Source: Planctomycetota bacterium
GTDB lineage: Bacteria; Planctomycetota; MHYJ01; JACPRB01
Direction: 5' to 3'
DNA: 14,290 nt
Assembly (NCBI GenBank): GCA_016200125.1
Contig: JACQFK010000175.1
Span: 1 to 14,290, forward strand
Positions 1 through 7,328 of the stretch are shown here, piece after piece (within the stretch, counting starts at the first letter, position 1; each line of letters begins with the position of its first letter). The notes beneath the pieces were generated by a model. That model saw nothing but the letters and a program-made list of their open reading frames with translations. It had not been told where the DNA came from and made no database searches. The position numbers were made by a program, and so were the translations under genes.

Positions 1-665
1 GGGAGAACACCGAGGACGCCTACTCGGGCGAGGCGCGCTTCGAGAAGAAGGGAACGCGGGACGAGGTGGCGATCCAGGAGGCGCGGTACACCTGGAAGGG
101 CACCGAGCGCATCATCCGCTACGCCTTCGAGGTCGCGAAGAAGCGCAACGGGAAGAAGAAGGTCACGCTCGTCGACAAGGCGAACGCCGTCCGCGCGCAC
201 GACCTGCTGCGGCGCGTCTTCGACCACGTCGCGAAGGACTACCCGGACATCCAGAAGGACAACGCCTACGTCGACGCCACCTGCATGTGGTTCGTGAAGA
301 ACCCCGAGTCCTTCGACGTGCTGGTGACGACCAACATGTTCGGCGACATCATCACCGACCTGGGGGCGATGATCCAGGGCGGCATGGGCATCGCCGCGGG
401 CGGCAACATCCATCCCGGCAAGGTCTCGGTCTTCGAGCCCATCCACGGCTCGGCGCCGAAGTACAAGGGCCTGAAGAAGGTCAGCCCGCTCGCGGCCATC
501 CTCGCGGCGGGCATGCTCCTCGAGCACATCGGGGAGAAGAAGGCGGCGGACCGGATCGAGGCGGCGGTGAAGAAGGTCCTCGAGTCCGACGCGCTGCCCT
601 CCATTGACGCCTCGAGCGGCGTGCCGACCGACAAGGTCGGGGACATGGTGGTGGCGAAGCTGTAA
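1..665 (+). CDS. Isocitrate/isopropylmalate dehydrogenase family protein, 3' part
   Basis: This is the C-terminal 220 residues of an NAD(P)-dependent beta-decarboxylating dehydrogenase; the reading frame (codons from base 3) is open at the left edge, so the N-terminus lies outside the window. The fragment begins with ENTEDAYSG, the end of the RENTE substrate-binding motif. It continues with the KANAVRAHDLL helix, the metal-ligand segment FGDIITDLGA, and the nucleotide-binding loop EPIHGSAPKYKG. These enzymes oxidise and decarboxylate a 2-hydroxy acid using Mg2+ or Mn2+ in the cytoplasm. The RENTE form, rather than RELTGG, is more typical of NAD-isocitrate, homoisocitrate, tartrate or archaeal-type isopropylmalate dehydrogenases than of classical LeuB, so the substrate is left open. 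The internal GTG at 66 is not a start, because family-conserved sequence runs through it. The gene ends 27 bp before the convergent DUF4388 gene. Confidence 0.93.
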   Translation, partial: ENTEDAYSGEARFEKKGTRDEVAIQEARYTWKGTERIIRYAFEVAKKRNGKKKVTLVDKANAVRAHDLLRRVFDHVAKDYPDIQKDNAYVDATCMWFVKNPESFDVLVTTNMFGDIITDLGAMIQGGMGIAAGGNIHPGKVSVFEPIHGSAPKYKGLKKVSPLAAILAAGMLLEHIGEKKAADRIEAAVKKVLESDALPSIDASSGVPTDKVGDMVVAKL

Positions 666-685
666 GCAGGAACCAGGAAGCAGGA
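664..685. repeat. Short direct repeat between convergent genes
   Basis: An exact 8-base word AAGCAGGA occurs at 664-671 and 678-685, 14 bases apart, filling the gap between two convergent stop codons. It is a minor purine-rich repeat. No terminator hairpin is visible here. Confidence 0.45.
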
Positions 686-691
686 GGAGCG

Positions 692-3073
692 TCAGCGGCG
701 GTCGATGAAGACCGGCGGCGCGGCGAGGATCACCGGCTTCCCGTTCCAGGTCACGGCGGCGGACCAGTTCGCCGTGTAGCGTCCCGCCACGGCCATCGTC
801 AGGGTGATCTCCGGGAAGGCGCCGCCCACGAATTCGCCGGAGCCCAGGCGCACGACGCGGCGTCCGCCTCCGGTCCGCGCGTAGGCGACCGGGCCGCTGG
901 GGCCCGTGAGCTTGAGACGCTGGACCGGCGCTTCGTCGAGCACCAGTTCCACCTCGGCCGCGCTCAGGTTGGTGACGCGCCACTCCAGGGGGTGGGACGC
1001 GCCGGCCGCCACGGGTTCGCGGGGGCCGATCAGCGCCGCCTGCAGGGGCGAGCGCCCCTTCCTCACGAGATGGGCCGCCGCCTCCTGGGTGATGGAGGGC
1101 TCGGGATCGGCCAGCGCGCGGATGAGCCCCGCGACGGAGCCTTCACCCTCGATGCCCCCGAGCGCCGTCACGGCGGCCAGGCGCATCAGCGGCTTCTCGT
1201 GGCCGAGCAGGCCCACGAGCGCCGGCACCGCGAGCGGATTGGTCTCGACGCCGATCTCCTTGGGATCCTTGCCGCGGAGCCGCTCGGTCCAGCGCTTCTC
1301 CTCCTTGTCCCGGTCGCCGCGGAGCTTCGCGAGGCGGTCGATCAGGATGCCCTTCTGGGCCTCCTGGCGGACGAGCGGCGCCGCCCCCTCGAGCTCCGCG
1401 ATCGCCTCGGGCAGCTGCCCCTTCTTCTCGAGGTCGGCGACGCGGTCCATCTCCTCCTTCATGAAGCGCGCCTCCTCGTCCTCGCGGTAGGGGCGCAGCT
1501 CGCGGGCGATGAGACTGTAGCGGTAGCGCTCGAGGACCGAGTCGTAGAGGCGGAGCACCTCGCGGAGGCTCTTGTTCTCCTGGGCGTCGCGGATCGGGGA
1601 GCGGACGAGGGCGTAGGTGTCGCGGGCGCGGAACTCGTAGAGCGCGGCGGCGCCGACGAGCGCGAGCGCGATCGAGCCGCCGACCAGGGTCCGGACGAGG
1701 CGGCGGCGCTGCCGCGCCTTCTCGACCTGGCCCGACTCCAGCCGCTGACGCAGGTCGAGGGCCTCCTCGTGGCGGGGATCGAGCTTGAGGATCGTGCGGC
1801 AGTAGTCGAGCGAGAGCGGGTCGTTCTTCGCCTCTTGAGCCCGCTCAAGGAGGCGGGCGTAGAGCTTGACCGCCTCTCCCTTGTCGCCCAGGTGGCGCTG
1901 CATCTCGGCGACGGACTCGATCAGCTCCGAATGGTCGCCGATCTTCTCGACGAGCTGCTGGTAGACGGAGAGCGCCTTGTCGGGGAGGCCGGCCTTCTTG
2001 TAGGCCGCGGCGAGGCCCTCGCCGGCGGCGAGGGCGTCCAGCTTGAGATCGAGCTGGAGGAGGGTCTGGAAGAGCCGCTCGTGGGCGGTGAGGTCGCGCG
2101 GCGCGTGGGCGAGCACCTTGTGGTAGCTCTTGATCGCCTGCTCGAGGGCCCCGGACTCCGCCTGGGCGGAGGCGAGCTGGCGGGCGAAGCTGGCGGCGCC
2201 CTCGTGGTCCTGCAGCTCCTCCGCGCAGCGCAGGGCCAGTTCGAGGAGCCCGGTGTTCTTCCGCTCGTGCTCGAGGCCGTAGCGCGCCATGCGGAGCGCG
2301 GCGTCCCACTCCTTCTTCCCGGCGCGGGCGCGGCCGCGCTCGAAGGCGTCGGCCGCGGAGAGCGGCCGGCAGGCGCCCGAGCGGATGAGCAGCGCCGCCG
2401 CGCGGAGCAGCATGAACTGCCCGAGGCGGGTGAGCTCCTGGATGTCGCGGAGCGAGCGCTCGCCGTCGAGCAGCGCGAAGATCCGGCGGATCGAGGGCTC
2501 CGCCTCCTTGGGCAGGCGCGCGGGATCGGGCACGAGGATCTCGTTCTGCGACAGGATCGCCTTGCGCGTCTCGCCCCATTCGTCGGCGCGGCGCACGGCC
2601 TCCATGATGGCCCCCTCGACGGCCAGGCGCGGCTCGAGGTCGAGCTGGTCGACGTCGAAGCCCCGGTCGTCGGGCTCGCCCTCCTCGAACTCGAAGGTGG
2701 CGTCGTTCCAGAGAAAGGCGTCGCAGAGGTGCTCGCCCATCTGGTGCTCGCAGGCGGCCTTCAGGTCCTCCCGCGTGATCTTGCCCTTCTTGAGCTGGCC
2801 GCGGATGAAGCCGCCCTCGCTGGTGTGGCGGCCGGTGACGGTGGGGGCCTCGTCGGCGCGGATCTTCTCGAGCGCGAGGAGGCCGTTGAGCAGGGAGGGG
2901 CCCTGGCCGTTGCCCAGTCCCACGAGCTTGAGGGCCCCCTTGTCGAACCAGAGGTAGAGGGCCTGGCGCTCCTTCTTGTGGCGGATCGCGAGGGTCCCGG
3001 TCTGCTCGTTGGTGACCAGGTCCTGGAGGACGTTGGCCAGCGAGATCGAACGGACGTCGCCCTTGATTCCCAT
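692..3073 (-). CDS. DUF4388 protein with TPR repeats, a membrane helix and HEAT repeats
   Basis: This is a 793-residue protein of unknown function. Residues 1 to about 100 (MGIKGDVRSISLANVLQDL onward) match the DUF4388 (PATAN-like) pattern found in bacterial signalling and gliding proteins. Residues 300-445 are alpha-helical TPR-like repeats (for example LEQAIKSYHKVLAHAPRD). A hydrophobic stretch at 458-479 is one membrane helix preceded by an RQRRR charge cluster, so the N-terminal half should be cytoplasmic and the C-terminal half outside. Residues 528-605 are charged and helical, 611-670 look like two HEAT repeats (VPALVGLLGHEKPLMRLAAV), and the end looks beta-rich. The ATG at 3073 is chosen because DUF4388 starts there; the open frame upstream is only the antisense of the MATE gene. 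No strong Shine-Dalgarno site is seen. The gene is divergent from the MATE gene, with its own promoter-like elements. A scaffold or signalling role is inference. Confidence 0.9.
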   Translation of the reverse strand: MGIKGDVRSISLANVLQDLVTNEQTGTLAIRHKKERQALYLWFDKGALKLVGLGNGQGPSLLNGLLALEKIRADEAPTVTGRHTSEGGFIRGQLKKGKITREDLKAACEHQMGEHLCDAFLWNDATFEFEEGEPDDRGFDVDQLDLEPRLAVEGAIMEAVRRADEWGETRKAILSQNEILVPDPARLPKEAEPSIRRIFALLDGERSLRDIQELTRLGQFMLLRAAALLIRSGACRPLSAADAFERGRARAGKKEWDAALRMARYGLEHERKNTGLLELALRCAEELQDHEGAASFARQLASAQAESGALEQAIKSYHKVLAHAPRDLTAHERLFQTLLQLDLKLDALAAGEGLAAAYKKAGLPDKALSVYQQLVEKIGDHSELIESVAEMQRHLGDKGEAVKLYARLLERAQEAKNDPLSLDYCRTILKLDPRHEEALDLRQRLESGQVEKARQRRRLVRTLVGGSIALALVGAAALYEFRARDTYALVRSPIRDAQENKSLREVLRLYDSVLERYRYSLIARELRPYREDEEARFMKEEMDRVADLEKKGQLPEAIAELEGAAPLVRQEAQKGILIDRLAKLRGDRDKEEKRWTERLRGKDPKEIGVETNPLAVPALVGLLGHEKPLMRLAAVTALGGIEGEGSVAGLIRALADPEPSITQEAAAHLVRKGRSPLQAALIGPREPVAAGASHPLEWRVTNLSAAEVELVLDEAPVQRLKLTGPSGPVAYARTGGGRRVVRLGSGEFVGGAFPEITLTMAVAGRYTANWSAAVTWNGKPVILAAPPVFIDRR

Positions 3074-3108
3074 GATTTTTTCGGTCCGGGAGGAAGGCTG
3101 TCTGCCTA

Positions 3109-3138
3109 AGTCTAGCCTATGCGGGCGGGGCTTGCCAA
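3109..3138 (-). promoter_or_regulatory. Sigma70-like promoter for the DUF4388 gene
   Basis: On the minus strand TTGGCA (3138-3133) and TAGACT (3114-3109) are separated by 18 bases. Transcription would start near 3102, giving a leader of about 28 nt before the ATG at 3073. This is a sequence match only. Confidence 0.5.
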
Positions 3139-3160
3139 GGATCCCGATTCCGGAGGCGGA

Positions 3161-3189
3161 TTGCATTCCTTCGGCGCCGCCCGTAGACT
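3161..3189 (+). promoter_or_regulatory. Sigma70-like promoter for the MATE gene, near-leaderless
   Basis: TTGCAT (3161-3166) and TAGACT (3184-3189) are separated by exactly 17 bases. The expected start point, about 3196, is only a few bases before the ATG at 3200, leaving no room for a ribosome binding site. This promoter also argues against the upstream in-frame ATG at 3119. Confidence 0.6.
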
Positions 3190-3199
3190 CGGCTCCCCC

Positions 3200-4570
3200 A
3201 TGGAAGCCCAGCTGAGCCCCGCGGAGCGGGCCGCGATCCGGCGCGACGTGATGCGCCAGGCCTGGCCCGTCGTCCTCCAGATGCTCCTCAAGACGCTGAT
3301 GTTCTACGTGGACACCTACATGATCTCCGGAGTGGGCCCGGAGGCGATGGCGGCGATGGGGATCGTCGGCCCCATCTCCCACACGCTGGTCGCGGTCCTG
3401 TCGGCGCTGTCGGTGGGGACGATCGCGACGGTCGCCCGCGCGGTGGGGGAGGGCGACCGGCCGAAGCAGGAGCGCGAGGCCTCCGCGGCCGTCGCGCTCG
3501 CCTTCGCGCTGGGAATCCCGCTCACGATCGCCGGCCTGCTCCTCCTGCCCGGCATGGCGGAGCTCTTCCGGGTGCCCGACTCGCCGGCCGTGACGGAGAT
3601 GGCGCGCCGGTTCCTGCGCATCGAGGCCTGGATCTTCCTCTTCTTCTGCCTGGACGCCGTCGCGACCGGGATCCTGCGGGCGGCCGGGCGCACGGTCTTC
3701 CCCCTGGTCGCGACGCTGGCCGCGAACGGCTTGAACATCTTCCTGAACTGGGTCTTCATCTACGGCCGCCTGGGGGCGCCGGCGATGGGGGTGGCGGGCG
3801 CGGCGCTGGCGACCTCGATCTCCTTCGCGGCGCAGGGCACGGCGCTCTTCGCCGCCATCTGGCTCCCGCGGTCGCCGCTGCGGCTCTCCCTCGCGGGGCT
3901 GCGCGGCGTCACGCGCGCTTCGCTCGCGCGGCTGGTCCGCGTCTCGCTCCCCGCGGCGGTCGAGCCGCTGATCCTCCAGGGCGGCTTCCTGATCTACAAC
4001 AAGGTGATCACCGGGCTGGGCGTCATCCCGATGGCGGCCCACCGGGCGGCGATCACGGTGGAGTCGCTCACGTTCATGCCCGCCTGGGGCTTCGCGGTGG
4101 CGGGGTCGGCGGTGGTGGGTCAGTACCTGGGCGCCGGCCGTCCCGACAAGGCCGACGCCGGGTTCCGCGAATGCGCGAGGCTCTCGACCGCGCTGCTGAC
4201 GGCGGCGGGCGTCGCGTTCCTCTTCTGCGCGGAGCCGCTGGTGCGGCTCTTCCTGCGCGGCCCTGGGGAGGCGGCGACGGTGGCGGCCGCCGCGGCCTGC
4301 CTCAAGATCTCGGCGGCCGAGCAGCCCTTCATGGCGATGGGCATGGCGCTCGGCGGCGCGCTGCGGGGGGCGGGGGACACGAGGAGCCCCGTCATCGTCG
4401 GCATCCTCGGCGTCTGGGGCGTGCGGGTCCCGCTCGCCTGGGCGCTCGCCTTCCCGCTGGGGCTGGGCCTGAACGGCATCTGGATCACCATGATCGCCGA
4501 CTGGGCCGTCCGCAGCGCCGTCTTCTCCCTCCTCTACCGCCGGGGCCGCTGGAAGACCATCAAACTCTGA
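3200..4570 (+). CDS. MATE family multidrug/Na+ antiporter
   Basis: This is a 456-residue inner-membrane transporter with about 12 hydrophobic segments, the usual length of the MATE (MatE) family. The first half carries the typical FYVDTYMISGVGPEAMAAMG motif. The second half repeats the fold with PAAVEPLILQGGFLIYNKVI and a GQYLGAGRPDKAD loop, as expected from the internal two-fold duplication of MATE proteins. Such proteins exchange Na+ or H+ for cationic drugs or metabolites; the substrate cannot be read from sequence. The start is set at ATG 3200 rather than 3119. The extra 27 residues would be unconserved, they would precede the visible promoter, and MATE proteins normally begin shortly before helix 1. 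No Shine-Dalgarno site is present, consistent with a leaderless mRNA. The M28 peptidase gene follows after 43 bp with its own -10 box. Confidence 0.95.
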   Translation: MEAQLSPAERAAIRRDVMRQAWPVVLQMLLKTLMFYVDTYMISGVGPEAMAAMGIVGPISHTLVAVLSALSVGTIATVARAVGEGDRPKQEREASAAVALAFALGIPLTIAGLLLLPGMAELFRVPDSPAVTEMARRFLRIEAWIFLFFCLDAVATGILRAAGRTVFPLVATLAANGLNIFLNWVFIYGRLGAPAMGVAGAALATSISFAAQGTALFAAIWLPRSPLRLSLAGLRGVTRASLARLVRVSLPAAVEPLILQGGFLIYNKVITGLGVIPMAAHRAAITVESLTFMPAWGFAVAGSAVVGQYLGAGRPDKADAGFRECARLSTALLTAAGVAFLFCAEPLVRLFLRGPGEAATVAAAAACLKISAAEQPFMAMGMALGGALRGAGDTRSPVIVGILGVWGVRVPLAWALAFPLGLGLNGIWITMIADWAVRSAVFSLLYRRGRWKTIKL

Positions 4571-4579
4571 GCCGTCCCG

Positions 4580-4585
4580 TATAAT
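4580..4585 (+). promoter_or_regulatory. Consensus -10 box for the M28 peptidase gene
   Basis: A perfect TATAAT lies 9 bp after the MATE stop codon. No good -35 is visible at 16-18 bp. It predicts a leader of about 22 nt that includes the GGAGGA site before ATG 4614. Confidence 0.5.
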
Positions 4586-4604
4586 GTAGGTGGCCCTGAC
4601 GAAC

Positions 4605-4610
4605 GGAGGA
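4605..4610 (+). promoter_or_regulatory. Ribosome binding site deciding the M28 start
   Basis: GGAGGA lies 3 nt before ATG 4614. It excludes the in-frame GTG at 4590, which lies upstream of this site and would put a non-signal extension in front of a good signal peptide. Confidence 0.7.
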
Positions 4611-4613
4611 ACG

Positions 4614-6089
4614 ATGCGCCGACTCCTGTCCTTCCTGCTCTTCGCCGTCCTGCTCTCCCCGCTCGCCGCGCAGGACTCGACCGACCGCGCCGCCGAGATC
4701 CTGAAGAAGATCGATGCCGCGCTCAAGCAGGAATCGGAGCGGTCGCGCGCCGAGCTGCTCGACCTCGTCCGGCAGGAGCTGCGGGGCACGAAGACGGAAC
4801 CTGCGCCCGCGGCGGCCAGGACCCCGGCGCCCTCGTCCGAGAAGGCGAAGGCTGTCGTCACGACCGACCTGCTCAAGAAGCACGCCTCCTACCTGGCGAG
4901 CGACGAGCTGGAGGGCCGCTGCGCCGGCTACCCGGGCTGCGACAAGGCGGCGGACTACATCGCGGGCGTCTTCAAGAAGTCGGGCCTCAAGCCCGCCGGC
5001 GACGCCGGCGGCTACTTCCAGAAGTTCCGGCTCGCGGGGAAGGACACGAAGAACGTGATCGGCCTCATCGAGGGGAGCGACCCCCAGCTCAAGAGCGAGT
5101 ACGTGGTGGTGGGCGCCCACTACGACCACGTCGGCACGGCCGACCAGCGCGACTTCGGCCGCATGGGCGGGAAGGGCGACGACACGATCTGGAACGGCGC
5201 GGACGACAACGGCTCGGGCACGACTTGCGTGCTGGCCCTCGCCCAGGCCTTCGGCGAGGGCGGCCTCAGCTCGCGGCGGACCCTGGTCTTCATGTGCTTC
5301 AGCGGCGAGGAGGCGGGGCTGGTCGGCTCCCGCTGGTACACGAACCACCCCCTCGGCGGCTCGATCGACCAGCACGCCTTCATGCTGAACCTCGACATGG
5401 TGGGCCGCAACCCGACGAAGCCCATCGAGATCCACGGCGTGGGCTCGGGCGACGCCGGCGTGATCCGCAAGGCGGTCGAGCGCGCGGTGGCGGCTTCCGG
5501 CCTCAAGGCGAAGCTGAACGACACGGTGACCCTGATGGGCGGCGACAGCGACCATTCCTCCTTCGCCGACAAGCGGGTCCCCTACGCCTTCTTCTTCTCC
5601 GGCTTCCACGCCGACTACCACCGTCCGAGCGACCACGCCGAGAAGCTGGCCTACGACAACATGGTCAAGGTGGCGAACACCTCGATGGACATCCTCCTCG
5701 AGATGGGCGGCCTCGACGAGAAGCCGAAGTTCGCGGGGAAGTCGCGGCCCGGCTTCAACCTGCCCGACCTCGAGCCGCCCGTCCAGACGCGCGTGATGGG
5801 CGTCACCGTCCAGGAGCTCGACGACGCCGACTGCAACGGGCTCAAGCTCGCGGCGCAGCAGGGCGGCCTGCGCGTGGACGCCGTGAAGACCGGAAGCGCC
5901 GCCGAGGCCGCGGGGGTCAAGGTGGGCGACGTGGTCCTCTCGCTCGCCGGCACGACGCTGCCCCGCGGCGGCACCCGCGACGAGCTGCGCCGGGTGCTCA
6001 CCGAGAAGGTGAAGCCGGGGAAGGAGACGGAGATCGTCGTGCTCCGCCAGGGGGAGCGGGTCGCGCTGAAGGCGAAGTGGACCGAGTGA
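4614..6089 (+). CDS. Secreted M28 family zinc peptidase with C-terminal PDZ domain
   Basis: This is a 491-residue predicted exported aminopeptidase-like enzyme. Residues 1-20 (MRRLLSFLLFAVLLSPLAAQ) form a Sec signal peptide, followed by a charged linker. The M28 domain spans roughly 85-365 and keeps the full co-catalytic two-zinc set: H169 in AHYDHVG, D198 in GADDNGSG, E232/E233 in SGEEAG (general base and ligand), D261 in LDMVGR, and H336 in DYHRPSD. A PDZ domain fills about 393-487 (VTVQELDDADCNGLKLA, then GVKVGDVVLSLAG), probably for peptide or partner binding. The family removes N-terminal residues from peptides; the actual substrate is unknown. The start is fixed by GGAGGA and by the signal peptide. 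It appears to be transcribed alone from a TATAAT box after the MATE gene. All active-site residues are present. Confidence 0.95.
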   Translation: MRRLLSFLLFAVLLSPLAAQDSTDRAAEILKKIDAALKQESERSRAELLDLVRQELRGTKTEPAPAAARTPAPSSEKAKAVVTTDLLKKHASYLASDELEGRCAGYPGCDKAADYIAGVFKKSGLKPAGDAGGYFQKFRLAGKDTKNVIGLIEGSDPQLKSEYVVVGAHYDHVGTADQRDFGRMGGKGDDTIWNGADDNGSGTTCVLALAQAFGEGGLSSRRTLVFMCFSGEEAGLVGSRWYTNHPLGGSIDQHAFMLNLDMVGRNPTKPIEIHGVGSGDAGVIRKAVERAVAASGLKAKLNDTVTLMGGDSDHSSFADKRVPYAFFFSGFHADYHRPSDHAEKLAYDNMVKVANTSMDILLEMGGLDEKPKFAGKSRPGFNLPDLEPPVQTRVMGVTVQELDDADCNGLKLAAQQGGLRVDAVKTGSAAEAAGVKVGDVVLSLAGTTLPRGGTRDELRRVLTEKVKPGKETEIVVLRQGERVALKAKWTE

Positions 6090-6170
6090 TGAGTTGAGCT
6101 GTTGAAGCATCGGGCTATTGGAAGGCAGTCATAGGGCGCTGTTGCAGAAGAAGCGGAAACCTGCCTCTGT

Positions 6171-6196
6171 CCGGGAGAAGCGGCCTTGTCTCCCGG
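6171..6196 (+). terminator. Hairpin downstream of the M28 gene
   Basis: An exact 8-bp stem, CCGGGAGA (6171-6178) with TCTCCCGG (6189-6196), encloses a 10-base loop about 80 bp after the M28 stop. There is no following T-run, so intrinsic termination is uncertain; it may instead be the core of the repeat element. Confidence 0.35.
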
Positions 6197-6268
6197 CCTC
6201 CCCAGGGCGTCCTCAAGGGTTGCAGGGGCACACGCCGACTATCCGGCAATTCCACAATAGCCCAATGT

Positions 6269-6274
6269 TACAAT
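6269..6274 (+). promoter_or_regulatory. -10-like box 7 nt before the thiE fusion start
   Basis: TACAAT ends 7 bases before ATG 6282, the spacing expected if transcription begins at or next to the A of the start codon. No clear -35 and no Shine-Dalgarno site are visible. Confidence 0.45.
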
Positions 6275-6281
6275 TCCTCCC

Positions 6282-7328
6282 ATGCGGTCCGTCTTCCGGA
6301 TCCTCGACGCCAACCTGAACCGCGCCCGCGAGGCGCTCCGCGTGCTCGAGGACATCGCCCGCTTCCACCACGACGACGCCGCCGCGGCGGCGAAGCTCAA
6401 GGAGGCGCGCCACGCCCTCGACGCCTGCGCCCGGCCCTGGGCGCGGGAGCTCCTCCTGGCCCGCGACTCCGTCCGCGACGTGGGTCGGGACGGCGACCTG
6501 GAGGTCGAGGGCCCGCGCCCGATCCGCGACGTGGCCGCCGCCAACCTGAAGCGAGCGGGCGAGGCGCTGCGGTCGATCGAGGAGATCGCCAAGGGCCGCC
6601 TGCCGGGGCTTTCGCGCGAGGCCCACCGGCGGCGCTTCGAGCTCTACGCGGTCGAGAAGGAGCTGGACGATCCGCGGAGCCGGCTCGAGGCGGCGCGGCT
6701 CTACGTGCTGCTCGACCCCTCGGTGACCCGGCGCCCGCTGCCCCGCGTGGCCGAGGAGGCCGTGCGCGGCTGGGCGGACCTGGTCCAGCTCCGCCAGAAG
6801 CCGCGCGTGGACCTCGGGCTCGCAAAGGCGATCCGCGCGGCGGTGCCCGACGCGATCTTCATCGTGAACGACCGGCCGGACGTGGCGCTGGCCTCGGGCG
6901 CCGACGGCGTCCACCTGGGCCTCGAGGACCTGCCGGTCGCCGACGCCCGGCGCCTCGGCCTGGGGATCATCGGCGCGACGACCCATTCGCTGGCCGAGGC
7001 GCGGCAGGCGAAGGCGGACGGCGCGGACTACCTCTCCTGCGGGCCGATGTTCGCGACGCCGCTCAAGCCGGATCTCGCGCCGAAGGGCTTCTCGTATCTC
7101 GCGGCGATCAAGCGGCTGGACCTCCCCTTCTTCTGCATCGGCGGAATCACGCGGGAGAACGCGTCGCCGGCGCTGGTGCGGGCGGCGGTCTGCGCGGGGG
7201 TGATCGCGGCGCCGGACGTCGCGGCCGCCGCGCGGGCCATCCGGGCGAGGCTTATTTCGGGAAAGACAAATCGCCCGCCTTCCCTTTCCGCTTCGTCTCG
7301 CGGACGGCGCGGTACTGAGGGGACGTGA
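6282..7328 (+). CDS. thiE: ThiD2-ThiE fusion: thiamine-phosphate synthase with N-terminal ThiD2-type domain
   Basis: This 348-residue cytoplasmic enzyme has two domains. Residues 1 to about 125 (FRILDANLNRAREALRVLED) match the ThiD2 domain, which in the literature acts as an HMP-phosphate kinase and is often fused to ThiE. Residues from about 138 form the TIM-barrel thiamine-phosphate synthase, which joins HMP-PP and thiazole phosphate. Its motifs are QLRQK (R171, K173), IVNDRPD (N196, D197), DGVHLG (H211), SCGPMFATPLKP and CIGGI. The phosphate-binding end, usually close to GVAVVSAI, reads GVIAAPDVAAA and is divergent. The last 25 or so residues are a basic tail overlapping the convergent pilZ gene by 77 bp, so they are probably not part of the fold. 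ATG 6282 begins exactly at the conserved ThiD2 start. No TPP riboswitch was recognised upstream. Other thiamine genes are absent from the window. Confidence 0.92.
   Translation: MRSVFRILDANLNRAREALRVLEDIARFHHDDAAAAAKLKEARHALDACARPWARELLLARDSVRDVGRDGDLEVEGPRPIRDVAAANLKRAGEALRSIEEIAKGRLPGLSREAHRRRFELYAVEKELDDPRSRLEAARLYVLLDPSVTRRPLPRVAEEAVRGWADLVQLRQKPRVDLGLAKAIRAAVPDAIFIVNDRPDVALASGADGVHLGLEDLPVADARRLGLGIIGATTHSLAEARQAKADGADYLSCGPMFATPLKPDLAPKGFSYLAAIKRLDLPFFCIGGITRENASPALVRAAVCAGVIAAPDVAAAARAIRARLISGKTNRPPSLSASSRGRRGTEGT

Larger units (their letters stand above)
6101..6274. repeat. Imperfect inverted repeat in the M28-thiE spacer
   Basis: Arms at 6101-6120 and 6255-6274 match in inverted orientation at 16 of 20 positions, including an exact 9-base core (GGGCTATTG against CAATAGCCC). 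The spacer (6090-6281) is less GC-rich than the genes around it. The right arm contains the TACAAT -10-like box of the thiE fusion. No gene is convincing here; a 66-codon open frame from 6118 runs into the thiE region and looks spurious. Confidence 0.55.

Noticed and set aside
992..3109. 705-codon plus-strand open frame opposite the DUF4388 gene
   Set aside because: A GC-rich shadow frame with repetitive Leu/Glu/Ala/Gly composition and no recognisable domain, opposite a clear gene.
3119..3199. Upstream ATG start for the MATE gene
   Set aside because: It lies before the TTGCAT/TAGACT promoter and adds residues without membrane or family character.
3074..4876. N-terminal extension of the minus-strand DUF4388 frame by about 600 residues
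   Set aside because: It is the antisense of the MATE and M28 genes, is low in hydrophobic residues and rich in Arg/Asp/Gly/Glu, and lies beyond both the DUF4388 domain start and the promoter.
4560..6110. 516-codon minus-strand frame opposite the M28 gene
   Set aside because: Same shadow composition; the opposite strand has a signal peptide and all zinc ligands.
6090..6281. TPP riboswitch upstream of the thiE fusion
   Set aside because: No CTGAGA-type THI-box core or matching second helix was found, and the -10 box lies so close to the start codon that a riboswitch would be excluded from the mRNA.
6118..6318. 66-codon plus-strand ORF in the spacer
   Set aside because: It runs through the inverted repeat and into the thiE start out of frame, with no ribosome binding site or coding bias.
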